Of a stretch of DNA of 64,000 nt, positions 28,774 to 38,631 are shown piece after piece. The stretch's first letter is position 1. Every line of letters starts with the position of its first letter. A model generated the notes under the pieces. It was not told the origin of the DNA. It saw only the letters and a list, made by a program, of their open reading frames with translations, and made no database searches. This DNA comes from Gammaproteobacteria bacterium (GTDB lineage Bacteria; Pseudomonadota; Gammaproteobacteria; Pseudomonadales; Pseudohongiellaceae), in assembly GCA_030831165.1 (NCBI GenBank), contig JAURLP010000010.1:1-64000 (forward strand), given 5' to 3'. A program made the translations under genes and the position numbers.

Positions 28774-30114
28774 TTATAACGAATATGCCATTCGAAGCAG
28801 TGTTATAGGGTGCTCTGGCTTATCGACGGTTTCAGATAAATTGGCAATATGGTTGGCCGCCATTGGGCAGTCAGAAATAAAGTGATCAGGATTTCTTGCA
28901 TCGACTTTTTTAACCACGGGACGAGCAATTTTTACTGCATGATCATGAGATTCCACTTTGACAGCATAGGTGCCATCATGCCCAGAGCAGCGTTCTTCAG
29001 TATTGACAGTTGTTCCGGGAACCAGATTCAGTATATCCCGTGCTTTGATGCCAATATTCTGGACACGAAGATGACAGGCAACCTGGTAAGAGATATCACC
29101 AAGTTCAGTATTGAAGTCAGTTCTTAGAGCGCCTTCTTTATGGCGGAGATGCAGGTATTCAAAGGGATCAAAAAATGCTTTTTGAACCTTTAATACATCC
29201 TCATCATCCGGGAATAATAAAGGCAGTTCCTGCTTGTACATTAATACACAAGAAGGCACTGGTGCGATCAGGTCATAGCCTTCATCAACTAGTTTTGCAA
29301 GAACAGGAATGTTGGCTTCCTTTGCTTTGGCAACTGAATCGAGGTCGCCAAGTTCTAGTTTAGGCATGCCACAACACTGCTCTTTAGGCACCAGCTTAAT
29401 TTGTATGTCGTTGTGCTGGAAAACCTTGTAAAAATCTTCACCCAGCTCTGGGCTGTTGTAATTACCATAGCAGGTTGCATAAAACGCGACTTTTCCTGTT
29501 GTACGGCCAAGCGCTTTGCTTTCGATTGATTTATCCAGATTTTTAACGCGCTTACGTAGAGTATTTGAATGGTAAAGTGGCACTGGTGCCTGGTGGTGAA
29601 CGCCTGCTGTTTTCTCTAATATTTTTCTGAATGTTTTGTTGGAATTAAGGGCATTAACCGTGATATCGATCAAAGGTATCGTCGCCATCTTGCCGACACG
29701 GTTAGTATCAGAAAGCATTTTATTACGAAAAGAAGTGCCTTCTTTTTTAAATTCAACGGCCTTGGCGCGAAGCATCAAATGGGGAAAGTCTATATTCCAT
29801 TCATGCGGAGGGACATATGGGCATTTAGACATGTAGCACATGTCACATAAATAACATTGATCCACTACTTTTTTGTAATCTGCTTTATCAACACCATCTA
29901 CTTCAAAAGTCTCTGACTCGTCGACCAAATCAAACAGGGTAGGGAAGGCGTTACATAAACTTACACAGCGACGACAGCCATGACAAATGTCAAAGACTCG
30001 TTCAAGCTCATGGTAGAGATTATCAGTATCCCAGAAGCTTTCAGACTTCCAGTCAATAGGATGTCTGGTTGGGGCTTCAAGACTGCCTTCTTTGGTAGAG
30101 ATTGAATCGCTCAT
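28774..30114 (-). CDS. Heterodisulfide-reductase/GlpC-like iron-sulfur protein
   Basis: A 446-residue cytosolic electron-transfer protein. Two ferredoxin-type cysteine sets bind [4Fe-4S] clusters: Cys44, 47, 50, 54 (CHGCRRCVSLC) and Cys87, 90, 93, 98 (CYLCDMCYMSKC). Two CCG-like domains follow (FYATCYGNYN with EQCCGMP, and a second with VACHLRVQN, EERCSGHDG and DCPMAANH). It resembles HdrD and the anaerobic glycerol-3-phosphate dehydrogenase C subunit, but its partner set (rubrerythrin, DUF3501) suggests electron delivery to a peroxide reductase. Confidence 0.9.
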   Translation of the reverse strand: MSDSISTKEGSLEAPTRHPIDWKSESFWDTDNLYHELERVFDICHGCRRCVSLCNAFPTLFDLVDESETFEVDGVDKADYKKVVDQCYLCDMCYMSKCPYVPPHEWNIDFPHLMLRAKAVEFKKEGTSFRNKMLSDTNRVGKMATIPLIDITVNALNSNKTFRKILEKTAGVHHQAPVPLYHSNTLRKRVKNLDKSIESKALGRTTGKVAFYATCYGNYNSPELGEDFYKVFQHNDIQIKLVPKEQCCGMPKLELGDLDSVAKAKEANIPVLAKLVDEGYDLIAPVPSCVLMYKQELPLLFPDDEDVLKVQKAFFDPFEYLHLRHKEGALRTDFNTELGDISYQVACHLRVQNIGIKARDILNLVPGTTVNTEERCSGHDGTYAVKVESHDHAVKIARPVVKKVDARNPDHFISDCPMAANHIANLSETVDKPEHPITLLRMAYSL

Positions 30115-30152
30115 GTGTAAGACCCTGGTTTTATTTTTAAGTACCGAATGTC

Positions 30153-30170
30153 GAGAGCCAAAAGGCTCCC
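30153..30170 (-). other. Short intercistronic hairpin after rubrerythrin
   Basis: On the transcribed strand GGGAGCC and GGCTCTC enclose a TTTT loop, between the rubrerythrin stop and the Fe-S gene start. There is no following U-tract, so it is more likely a processing or partial-termination element that sets the ratio of the first gene to the rest. Confidence 0.4.
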
Positions 30171-30187
30171 AACAAACAGTAAATAGT

Positions 30188-30607
30188 TTAAGCGTCTAGA
30201 TTATCTAAGGCTTTTTGGAAACGGTTGGCGTGACTTCTTTCAGCCTTGGCTAATGTTTCAAACCAGTCAGCAATTTCATCATGCCCTTCATCGCGAGCAG
30301 ATTTTGCCATGCCAGGGTACATGTCAGTATATTCATGTGTTTCACCAGCAATGGCTGCTTTCAGGTTGTCTGAAGTGGCGCCAATTGGAAGGCCAGTAGC
30401 AGGATCACCCACTTCTTCCAAATACTCTAAATGACCATGGGCGTGGCCAGTTTCACCTTCAGCAGTTGAACGGAATACCGAAGCAACATCGTTGTAGCCT
30501 TCAACATCGGCTTTAGAGGCGAAATATAGATATCGACGATTAGCTTGAGATTCTCCAGCAAAGGCGTCTTTCAGGTTTTGTTCAGTTTTACTTCCTTTTA
30601 GTGACAT
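30188..30607 (-). CDS. Rubrerythrin (rubredoxin domain absent)
   Basis: Di-iron peroxidase that reduces hydrogen peroxide, 139 residues. The four-helix bundle has the iron ligands in AFAGESQANRRY, AEGETGHAHGH, IAGETHEYTDMY and LAKAERSHANRF. The C-terminal rubredoxin domain of classical rubrerythrins is missing, so the electrons must come from another protein; the Fe-S protein encoded next is the obvious candidate. It heads the operon and lies divergent from oxyR. Confidence 0.94.
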   Translation of the reverse strand: MSLKGSKTEQNLKDAFAGESQANRRYLYFASKADVEGYNDVASVFRSTAEGETGHAHGHLEYLEEVGDPATGLPIGATSDNLKAAIAGETHEYTDMYPGMAKSARDEGHDEIADWFETLAKAERSHANRFQKALDNLDA

Positions 30608-30730
30608 AATTTTGTCCTCTATTGTTATTGAAAGTTTAGTTTCAGTTCATTTAGGACAACAGAAAAATATCCCCGGTGCCCAGTTAATGGTTAAATCCAA
30701 GAACTTGCCTGATTATGCATTAGGCGTTTA

Positions 30731-30749
30731 TTATCTGTCCAATGGATAA
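30731..30749. promoter_or_regulatory. Candidate OxyR/LysR-type operator in the rubrerythrin-oxyR gap
   Basis: An inverted repeat TTATC-9 bp-GATAA lies 28 bp upstream of the oxyR ATG and 124 bp from the rubrerythrin start. The spacing of inner ATC/GAT arms fits the T-N11-A architecture of LysR-type regulators. It is the only obvious dyad in this 169-bp divergent gap, so OxyR is the likely binder. Confidence 0.5.
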
Positions 30750-30776
30750 AATTATAATTAGTAATCGATTTTAACG

Positions 30777-31685
30777 ATGGCGAATCTACCGACTTTAAAA
30801 CAACTAAAATATCTGTGTGCTGTTGCTGAGCTTAAACATTTCAGTCAGGCAGCTAAGGCATGTTTTGTCTCACAATCAACGCTTAGTGCGGGTATCATTG
30901 AGCTTGAACAAAGCTTAGGTGTCACTTTAATTGATCGCAGTCAAAAGCAGGTCAGCCTCACTGCTATTGGTCGTGAGGTCAGACAAAGGGCAGTATCTAT
31001 TCTGACCGAGGCGGATGATTTAGTGGCCTTAGCTGAATCTGCCCATGAGCCTTTTACAACTGAAATGCGCTTAGGCGTTATCCCGACAATTGCGCCTTTT
31101 TTATTGCCTGATATTTTAAAAGCGCTCAGGCAGCGCTACCCAAAATTTAAGTTGTATATCCGTGAAGACCAAAGTGGCAATCTCTTGAGGGATCTTGCTG
31201 CAGGAGAGCTGGATCTTTTGTTGCTAGCGCTACCATATCCTGCTGAAGGCGTGACCAATATGCATTTATTCTACGATGAGCTCTTACTGGCTTGTAATAA
31301 AGGCAGTGAATACTCTCGTGATAAAAAGCTAACAACCAAAGAGCTAAAAAATACTGATCTCTTATTGTTAGAAGAGGGGCACTGTTTGCGTGACCATGTA
31401 TTGGAAGCTTGTGAATTAAATAACAGTGATATCAAGGTGCCTTATTATGCAACCAGTTTAAATACAGTTATTCAAATGGTGGCGAATGATATTGGTATCA
31501 GTATTCTGCCCAAAATGGCGGTAGACGCTAACATATTACGAGGAACGACTGTTGAAACTCACCCCTTTGTGGATAAAAAAGTTCAACGTTCCATTGGCTT
31601 AATGTGGCGTAATAGTTCACCTCGGCAAACTGAGTATATGCAGGTTGGTGAATTGATCAATGAAGGTATGGCCAATTACAAATAA
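30777..31685 (+). CDS. oxyR: Hydrogen peroxide-sensing LysR regulator OxyR
   Basis: A 302-residue LysR-type regulator. The N-terminal winged HTH (LKHFSQAAKACFVSQSTLSAGI) precedes an effector domain. The peroxide switch is present as GHCLRDHVLEAC, with Cys203 and Cys212 nine positions apart, as in E. coli Cys199/Cys208. It is divergent from the rubrerythrin operon, consistent with direct control of that operon. Confidence 0.95.
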   Translation: MANLPTLKQLKYLCAVAELKHFSQAAKACFVSQSTLSAGIIELEQSLGVTLIDRSQKQVSLTAIGREVRQRAVSILTEADDLVALAESAHEPFTTEMRLGVIPTIAPFLLPDILKALRQRYPKFKLYIREDQSGNLLRDLAAGELDLLLLALPYPAEGVTNMHLFYDELLLACNKGSEYSRDKKLTTKELKNTDLLLLEEGHCLRDHVLEACELNNSDIKVPYYATSLNTVIQMVANDIGISILPKMAVDANILRGTTVETHPFVDKKVQRSIGLMWRNSSPRQTEYMQVGELINEGMANYK

Positions 31686-31755
31686 GATTCACATTAGTTC
31701 AGGGATTGGAGTTACTGTTTATCAGGTGTATGAGGAAGCTATCTTTCTAGATTAA

Positions 31756-31769
31756 CTGAACTAGTTCAG
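31756..31769. promoter_or_regulatory. 14-bp perfect palindrome upstream of the tricorn-like protease
   Basis: CTGAACTAGTTCAG is perfectly self-complementary, and a related half-site TTAGTTCAGG occurs about 70 bp upstream, just after oxyR. It is a possible operator for the protease gene; the regulator is unknown. Confidence 0.35.
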
Positions 31770-31909
31770 GCGGAGCTCGTACGCAAATTGTGAGATAAAC
31801 TTGTATAGCTTAATGATCAGTTTCATAATGACTTCCAATAAAAGCAGTACTAACACTTAAAAATACTACAAAAACTAAAACAATTATTAATCAGGCGAGA
31901 GTACTTTTG

Positions 31910-34900
31910 ATGAGAATAATTAAACACTTACTTTGTCTTCGTTTATTGAACAATTTTGCTAGTGACTTCTTAAAAAGCACTTCATACAAACTCATACTGC
32001 TTGCTTTTGGGCTTATGTTAGCTGTGTCGGCTAATGCCCAAGGGACGCGTCTACTCAGGCAGCCATCTATCAGTGATACTCATATTGCCTTTGTTTATGG
32101 TGGTGATCTTTGGGTGACTGAATTAGGGCAAACACAAGCAGTTCGAATTACCAGTACAGCTGCAGTAGAGAGTGATCCTCATTTCTCGCCAGATGGACAA
32201 ACTATTGCGTTTACGTCGAACCGTTCTGGTACTGCTAGTGTGTATACCGTTGCAGTGGATGGAGGGCCAGTCACTAGGCTTACCTGGCACCCGTCACCGG
32301 TGGTTACTCGTGGGTGGACGCCAGATGGTGAGCGAGTGTTGTATGCCTCTAGCAGAGGATCAGCGCCAATAGAATTTAATAGACTTTGGACTGTCCCTGT
32401 TAGTGGAGGCGCTCCAAGTTTATTGTCAGAACAATGGGGCAATAACGGTTCTTTCTCTGCAGATGGAGAGCAAATAATCATAGATAGAATGACGCGACGT
32501 GATGTTGAATGGCGCGCTTATAGAGGCGGTCAGAATACCCCTTTAGTTATTCTCGATTTGAATAATAATTCTGAAATTCAATTACCACACGAGGCATCAA
32601 TAGATATTGAACCCGTTTGGTTAGGCGATAACATTTATTTTCTTTCTGATCGTGACTGGACATCCAATGTATGGTCTTACTCGACGGCAACCGGAACCTT
32701 AAACCAGCTCACAGAGTTTTCAGATAGTGACATAAAACAATTGTCAGGTAATGGCGAATTACTGACCTTCGAACAGAGTGGCTATCTTTATACTTTAGAT
32801 CCAGTCTCAAATGACATTACACAATTAGAAATTACTGTAAGCGGAGACTTTCCTTGGGCTGAAACCAGATTTGAGAATGTTAGTGACAATGCAGAATCTG
32901 CTTCACTTTCTCCAACTGGTAAAAGAGCCATCATGGCAGCGCGGGGTGAAGTGTTCACTGTGCCGCTTGAAAACGGTGATACCCGCAATATCACACAAAG
33001 TTCTGGTGCAGCCGATCGTGCGCCAATATGGTCACCGCTAGGAGATAAAATTGCCTGGTTTTCAGATAACAATGGTGAATTTTATCGTTTGATGGTGGCC
33101 AGTCAGGATGGCCGCTCAGAGCTTGAAAGCATTTCTATCGGTGAGTCAAAAATGGCCTGGGAACCCACCTGGTCTCCAGATGGCCAGTTGATTGCCTTTG
33201 TTGATGATGATGTCAGAATTCGAGTGCTCGATTTGGGCGGCAATGAAATTATGACAGTTGATGTAGGTGGCACAAATATAGAAAGGGGCTTTAATGGTTT
33301 AACTTGGTCACCGGACTCCAACTGGCTTGCCTATTCTAAAACTGCCAGTAATGAATTCAGACAAATCGTTGTTTGGTCGAGAGAGAATAATGAAGTTAGC
33401 TCATTAACGAATGCTTTTGCAGACTCATTCTCTCCATCATGGGATAGGAATGGTAAGCACCTTTATTTTCTTGCCAGTACCGATGTGGCTTTAGGCTCAA
33501 GTTGGGCTAGCACTAGTGCTATAGGGGCTCAAGCACTTTATGCTGCTTATATTATTAATCTTGCAGAGGATGCAAACTCTCCGTTTGAGCCACTGAGTGA
33601 TGAGGAAACAATTCAGGAGCCAAGTAGTGAAGCTGCCACAGAAGAAGATTCAGCAGAAGCAACAGCTGTTTCAGTCGTCATTGATATTGAGAATATTCAA
33701 CGCAGAACACTAGCCCTCCCGCTACCTGAAAGAAATTATAGGATGACAGTGAGTGGCCCATCTGGGTCAGTCTTTATTGCTGAACAGGCGGCTAATGGAC
33801 CCGAGATGACTCTGCAAAAATTCTCTATAGAAGTTAGAGAAGCGCAAGTATTTGTAGATGGTGTCAGCAGTGTATCGGTTTCTGCCGATGGCAAAAAGTT
33901 ATTAGTTCAAAAAGGACCTAGCTGGCAAGTTCTTGAAGCCGACAGCCCTAGTGGCTACACCGGTGAAAATGCCCTTAGTGCTACAAATCTTGACGTCAAT
34001 CTGACGATGCGACTAAACAGAGAAGCTGAATGGAAGCAGATGTTTGATGAAGCCTGGCGTTATGAAAGAGATTACTTTTATGACCCTAATATGCATGGTC
34101 GTGACTGGAACGACGTCTATAGCCGCTATGCACCCTTAGTGCCTTTTATTAAACATCGCTCAGACCTGACATATATTCTTGACCAGGTAAATGGCGAAAT
34201 GTCAGTAGGACATAGTTTTGTTTTCGGCGGGGATTACCCAGAAGTTGAGCAATCTACTGTTGGTTTGCTAGGCGCGGATTTGGTTCCGGCTAGAAACCGT
34301 TGGATGATTGAACGTATTTATACCACTGAAAGCTGGAATCCCGGGCTTACCGGGCCTCTGGATCAACCTGGGGTAAATATTGAAGAAGGGTATTATTTGG
34401 TAGGGGTCAATGGCAGAGAATTGACTGCTGATGACAACCCTTATGCTTTGTTAGAGGGCACTGCGGATATGCAAACTGTTTTGCATATTAATGACTCACC
34501 TAATTTTGACAATGCCTGGCAAGAAACAGTCGTGCCAATTCGAAATGAAAATTCTCTGAGACAACGCGCCTGGGTAGAAGATAATCGACGCAGGGTAGAT
34601 GAACTTTCCAATGGCAAATTAGGTTATATCTGGGTACCCAATACATCGACTCCGGGTTTTGTTTCTTTTAACCGTTATTTTTTCGCGCAACAGGATAAAG
34701 CCGGAGCGGTGATCGATGAGAGATATAACGGTGGAGGGCAGCTAGACGATTACATGGTTGATTTAATGAGTCGAAGCTTGAGGATTAGTATTACTAACGA
34801 GGTGCCAAATGGGAGGCCGATTAGATTACCTGCTGGGATACTTGGACCAAAAGTGCTGATGGTTAATGAAATGTCGATGTCAGGCGGGGATTTCTTTCCC

Positions 34901-35227
34901 TGGATTTTTCGACAGCAAGAAATTGGCCCTTTATTAGGTCAGCGCACTTGGGGTGGTTTAGTAAAATCATCGGTACATTACAGTTTGGTTGATGGTGGTG
35001 CGTTGACGGCACCTGATAACGCGGTTTTTGATCCAGTCGCTAATCAATGGATTGCTGAAAATATTGGTATCACACCGGATATTGAAGTTTATCAAGACGC
35101 TCAGGCTTTAAGTAACAATGAAGATCCTCAACTCGAAAGAGCTGTTGCTGAAGTGTTGAGTTTGTTAGAGGAGCAAGGAGAGATAAATATTGAGCCACCG
35201 CCGTTTTCGACGCCAGCGGCTCATTAA
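31910..35227 (+). CDS. Tricorn-like S41 family peptidase (exported)
   Basis: A large (1105 residues) secreted serine protease of the tricorn type. An N-terminal signal sequence is cleaved probably after ANAQ. Two propeller regions made of WD40/TolB-like repeats (HFSPDGQTIAFTSNRSG, WSPLGDKIAWFSDN, WSPDGQLIAF) fill residues about 45-560. A linker rich in Glu and Ser, a helical/PDZ-like part and the C-terminal S41 catalytic domain follow. The nucleophile is Ser991 in EMSMSGGDFFPW. I use the ATG at 31910, directly after a TTG. It probably degrades peptides in the periplasm. Confidence 0.92.
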   Translation: MRIIKHLLCLRLLNNFASDFLKSTSYKLILLAFGLMLAVSANAQGTRLLRQPSISDTHIAFVYGGDLWVTELGQTQAVRITSTAAVESDPHFSPDGQTIAFTSNRSGTASVYTVAVDGGPVTRLTWHPSPVVTRGWTPDGERVLYASSRGSAPIEFNRLWTVPVSGGAPSLLSEQWGNNGSFSADGEQIIIDRMTRRDVEWRAYRGGQNTPLVILDLNNNSEIQLPHEASIDIEPVWLGDNIYFLSDRDWTSNVWSYSTATGTLNQLTEFSDSDIKQLSGNGELLTFEQSGYLYTLDPVSNDITQLEITVSGDFPWAETRFENVSDNAESASLSPTGKRAIMAARGEVFTVPLENGDTRNITQSSGAADRAPIWSPLGDKIAWFSDNNGEFYRLMVASQDGRSELESISIGESKMAWEPTWSPDGQLIAFVDDDVRIRVLDLGGNEIMTVDVGGTNIERGFNGLTWSPDSNWLAYSKTASNEFRQIVVWSRENNEVSSLTNAFADSFSPSWDRNGKHLYFLASTDVALGSSWASTSAIGAQALYAAYIINLAEDANSPFEPLSDEETIQEPSSEAATEEDSAEATAVSVVIDIENIQRRTLALPLPERNYRMTVSGPSGSVFIAEQAANGPEMTLQKFSIEVREAQVFVDGVSSVSVSADGKKLLVQKGPSWQVLEADSPSGYTGENALSATNLDVNLTMRLNREAEWKQMFDEAWRYERDYFYDPNMHGRDWNDVYSRYAPLVPFIKHRSDLTYILDQVNGEMSVGHSFVFGGDYPEVEQSTVGLLGADLVPARNRWMIERIYTTESWNPGLTGPLDQPGVNIEEGYYLVGVNGRELTADDNPYALLEGTADMQTVLHINDSPNFDNAWQETVVPIRNENSLRQRAWVEDNRRRVDELSNGKLGYIWVPNTSTPGFVSFNRYFFAQQDKAGAVIDERYNGGGQLDDYMVDLMSRSLRISITNEVPNGRPIRLPAGILGPKVLMVNEMSMSGGDFFPWIFRQQEIGPLLGQRTWGGLVKSSVHYSLVDGGALTAPDNAVFDPVANQWIAENIGITPDIEVYQDAQALSNNEDPQLERAVAEVLSLLEEQGEINIEPPPFSTPAAH

Positions 35228-35298
35228 AGTAGTTAATTATTAAGGGCTAAATAAAAGTTATATAGATGATTTGCATAGCTAGGCTGGTTGAATATTGA

Positions 35299-36660
35299 TT
35301 ACCAGCTATAGCCAAATTCAATTTCAAATTGATGCATTTCTAACTCTATCGTTTGAGTCGGATCAAAGCTGTTTGGTCCACTTACGCTGTTTTTAGGCGC
35401 ATACATTATTGATAAGCTATATTCTCTGCCACTGCTCACACGATGGGTAAACCCTGCAGTCAAATGCTGTTCAATTACACCTGGCGCCATCATGTTGAAT
35501 AAAACCTGATCTGAATCGATAGGTTGATTGCCATAGCTGTAGCCAGTGCGAAAAGTCCAATTTGCAAGATTATTAAATTGCCATTCATAGCCAATTTTGT
35601 GCGTGGTCATATCATTCCATCCAAAGCCCGCACCGGAGTTGCCGCCAAGGCAAGAGCTTAAGGAAGTACCGCCAACAGTAGGGCAAGAGAAAATCGGTTG
35701 TATCGGGTTGCCGACGGAATTGACCGAACTAAAACTGGTATGTTCGATGTCGTAGTGCAGTGACCTAGCTGGTGAAAGCTTAAAGCTTATGCCTGCCCGT
35801 ATACTAGCTGGGATATCAAAATCTCCTTGTTCAGCAAAAAGATCACTGTAATCATCAAGTTCAGACATGAATATTTTACTTTGATAACTCAGTGCCAAAT
35901 TAACGGTGTCAGTAGCTTCCCATATGACACCAAGTTTAAGGCCAGCGCCAAAGCTATAATCTCTGTCATTATTCGTTAGCTTAGTCGGCATTACAGTTCC
36001 GCCGGAAGCGGCGAAGGTTTGCGTATAAGGTGCAAAACTGCCGAAACCCTTTGCTTCAAAGGCTTGTCCACTGAGCACAAGCGCAGCACCCCAACTAAGC
36101 TTGCTGTTTGTTTGACCGTAAGAAAGGTCCAGAAAAGCTTGGGTAAGATCTACGCCAGCATCACCATTACCATAAGAGCCTGATAGAGTTGAAACAGGCG
36201 CTGGACCAATACCATCAGGGTCAAATATGGCAGAACCTGTTTGATAGTCCGTGCTCATTCCGCCGCGGCCATAAAATGAAGCTCCAAAAGCTGAATTTTC
36301 TTTATAGCTCCATGTGCGGGCGATATAGGGAATTAAAAAGTAATTGCTTTCACTGCTAACTTTTCCAGGGGCAATGGTAAATGCACCACCTTGGCCATTC
36401 GCTAGACTAGGAGATGCTGTATAAGAGCGTCGCGGTGAAAATAAGCCCAGACCAAACTCAAAATGATCGGCCATTAGGACAGTGGCAGCTGGATTGATAG
36501 AAGCTGAGATGGCTTCAGAGGGTAATGCAGTGCCAGCACCAGCCATGCCTTTATTTTTGACGCCAAGGCCATGAGTGAAATAACCGTTGGTCGCTAGAGC
36601 CGTTTGACTGCTAATTAAAAAGATAGAGAGGCCGAGGGAGCAGGCTTTAAATCGTTGCAT
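35299..36660 (-). CDS. FadL/OmpP1-family outer membrane transporter
   Basis: A 453-residue outer-membrane beta barrel of the FadL family, which takes up long-chain fatty acids or other hydrophobic compounds. A signal peptide (to about residue 23, TALA) is followed by the family hallmark NGYFTHGLGVKNKGMAGAGTAL, where the mature protein begins with the NGY hatch motif. Amphipathic strands alternate to a C-terminal Trp (FGYSW), the typical outer-membrane barrel ending. The gene stands alone and converges on the tricorn-like protease. Together with the desaturase it hints at lipid use. Confidence 0.92.
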   Translation of the reverse strand: MQRFKACSLGLSIFLISSQTALATNGYFTHGLGVKNKGMAGAGTALPSEAISASINPAATVLMADHFEFGLGLFSPRRSYTASPSLANGQGGAFTIAPGKVSSESNYFLIPYIARTWSYKENSAFGASFYGRGGMSTDYQTGSAIFDPDGIGPAPVSTLSGSYGNGDAGVDLTQAFLDLSYGQTNSKLSWGAALVLSGQAFEAKGFGSFAPYTQTFAASGGTVMPTKLTNNDRDYSFGAGLKLGVIWEATDTVNLALSYQSKIFMSELDDYSDLFAEQGDFDIPASIRAGISFKLSPARSLHYDIEHTSFSSVNSVGNPIQPIFSCPTVGGTSLSSCLGGNSGAGFGWNDMTTHKIGYEWQFNNLANWTFRTGYSYGNQPIDSDQVLFNMMAPGVIEQHLTAGFTHRVSSGREYSLSIMYAPKNSVSGPNSFDPTQTIELEMHQFEIEFGYSW

Positions 36661-36727
36661 AGTATTTGTTTCGCCGAAAAGCGCGGAAGTTTAGGTGGGA
36701 CGGCCATTTTAGTCAAATATAAATTCA

Positions 36728-37153
36728 CTAAACATTATGAGTGTCTAGATCATGGCCTGCTTCTTTATATTGTTTCCAGCGTTCACGCCCTTTAGTTTTA
36801 TCTTCTTCACTGGCGGAAATGATTTCTACAATGCGGGGAAAATCAGCATGGAACTCAGGAATGCTCTGGCTTAAATTTATAAGCACGTCGAAACCTTGTT
36901 GAAAGTTTTCAGCATAGCCTATGACTATGCTGACATCTTCATCAAGTTCAGTATCAATGACACAATGCGGTAAAAAGCTTTCTGGTCGATAACTCCAGAG
37001 CAAGTCATCAAGGTAATTGGCTTGCTCTTCGGTATCGGTATGAATATAAGCTTTTAGATTTTGTGAAAGTATTTTTTCACAAAGACGGCAAGCAAAAATA
37101 TATTGCTCAGTACTTTGGCCTTGTTTTAGTAGATAAAAGTTAACCTTCGACAT
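36728..37153 (-). CDS. holC: DNA polymerase III chi subunit
   Basis: Chi subunit of the clamp loader complex, linking psi to single-strand binding protein. The 141 residues begin KVNFYLLKQGQSTEQYIFACRLCEK and contain DDLLWSYRPESFLPH, as expected for HolC. The ATG shares one base with the pepA stop (TGATG), so it is translationally coupled to pepA, the usual gammaproteobacterial arrangement. Confidence 0.93.
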   Translation of the reverse strand: MSKVNFYLLKQGQSTEQYIFACRLCEKILSQNLKAYIHTDTEEQANYLDDLLWSYRPESFLPHCVIDTELDEDVSIVIGYAENFQQGFDVLINLSQSIPEFHADFPRIVEIISASEEDKTKGRERWKQYKEAGHDLDTHNV

Positions 37154-38631
37154 CAGGCGTTTAGCAAATATTCCATTAATAAGGGTACAGGTCTACCAGT
37201 CGCACCTTTTTGTTTACCTTGATCCCAAGCGGTACCCGCTATATCAAGATGCGCCCATTTGTAATCTTTGGTAAAGCGCGCCAAGAAACAACCTGCGGTT
37301 ATGGTGCCTGCTCTAGGACCACCAATATTGGCGATATCGGCAAAGTTACTGTCGAGTAATTTTTGATATTCATCCCATAAAGGCAGGCGCCAGGCCGGGT
37401 CAAGTGAATCCAGTCCGCATTGGTAAAGTTTATCGGCCAATTCATCATCATTGCTCAACAAGCCCGATACCACATTGCCAAAAGTTGCGACACAAGCACC
37501 GGTCAAGGTGGCAATATCAATAACCGTTTTCGGGTTAAAACGCTTGGCATAAGTCAGCGCATCACACAGGACCAGACGACCTTCAGCATCGGTGTTCAAG
37601 ACTTCAATGGTCTGGCCGGACATGCTGGTAACGACATCGCCTGGCTTGGTGGCTCTGCCACTGGGCATATTTTCTGCACTGGCAATGATAGCAACCACAT
37701 TGATTTTTGGTTTTAGCTCACATAAAGCGTGCATAGTGCCCAGTACACTGGCTGCACCACACATATCAAACTTCATTTCATCCATGCCTAGGCCAGGTTT
37801 TAAGCTTATGCCGCCGGTATCAAAGGTAATACCTTTACCGACTATTACATTGGGTTTGCTATTAGGGCTGCCACCCTGATATTCCATCACAATCAATACA
37901 GAAGGTTGATCACTGCCATTGCCAACAGAAAGCAGAGAATTCATACCCAGGCGTTTCATCTGGGCTTCTGATAATACTTTGGTTTTTAACTGCTTGTGTT
38001 TTTTAGCCAGGTTTTGCGCCTGCTCACCTAAATAGGTGGGGGTGCATATATTAGCTGGCAGGTTGCCAAGGTTGCGTGCAGTGTTCATTCCAATTCCAAT
38101 GGCAGAACCCGTGTCTAGCCCCTTCTTGGCTTGAGCGCGTTCACTGCTTGTGCATGTCAGAGCCAGGCGTTTTATCTTTTGCGCAGGCTTTACTTTGGAG
38201 ATGGTTTCTTTATAACGGTATTCTGCATGGGTGAATATTTTGGCCACCTGGATGGCTTTGCGTTCAATAGTTGCTTTTTCTACTGGCAGACTGCTTAAAC
38301 CCAACACAGCATCTTCTATAGAATAGCGATCCAGTTGCGTTACCGCCAAACGTAAAATTTGGGTAAATCGTTTCAGTGTCAGATCACTCTTCTTACCGCA
38401 ACCCAGTAGCAAAATACGCTTGGCCTTGATGCCATCAACATTATGCAAGAGCATGGCTTCCATGGCTTTCCCGCTCATGTCTCCGGTTTTAATAACTTTG
38501 GAAATGGCTTTTCCTGAGGCTATATCTACCTCTGCAGTTGCTTCAGGCAAGTGGCCGTTGAGGTAAACACCAAGAATTAAACAGGAGCTTGGTGTATTAG
38601 CGAGTGCAGTTGTTTTTGTTGAAAATTGCAT
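37153..38631 (-). CDS. pepA: Leucyl aminopeptidase (cytosol aminopeptidase)
   Basis: Family M17 di-metal aminopeptidase, 492 residues. Metal-ligand motifs are VGKGITFDTGGISLKP and NTDAEGRLVLCDAL, both in the C-terminal catalytic domain; an N-terminal macro-like domain of about 170 residues precedes them. In E. coli PepA also binds DNA in carAB and Xer recombination control; whether that applies here is unknown. It is divergent from lptFG, as in many relatives, and coupled to holC. Confidence 0.97.
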   Translation of the reverse strand: MQFSTKTTALANTPSSCLILGVYLNGHLPEATAEVDIASGKAISKVIKTGDMSGKAMEAMLLHNVDGIKAKRILLLGCGKKSDLTLKRFTQILRLAVTQLDRYSIEDAVLGLSSLPVEKATIERKAIQVAKIFTHAEYRYKETISKVKPAQKIKRLALTCTSSERAQAKKGLDTGSAIGIGMNTARNLGNLPANICTPTYLGEQAQNLAKKHKQLKTKVLSEAQMKRLGMNSLLSVGNGSDQPSVLIVMEYQGGSPNSKPNVIVGKGITFDTGGISLKPGLGMDEMKFDMCGAASVLGTMHALCELKPKINVVAIIASAENMPSGRATKPGDVVTSMSGQTIEVLNTDAEGRLVLCDALTYAKRFNPKTVIDIATLTGACVATFGNVVSGLLSNDDELADKLYQCGLDSLDPAWRLPLWDEYQKLLDSNFADIANIGGPRAGTITAGCFLARFTKDYKWAHLDIAGTAWDQGKQKGATGRPVPLLMEYLLNA

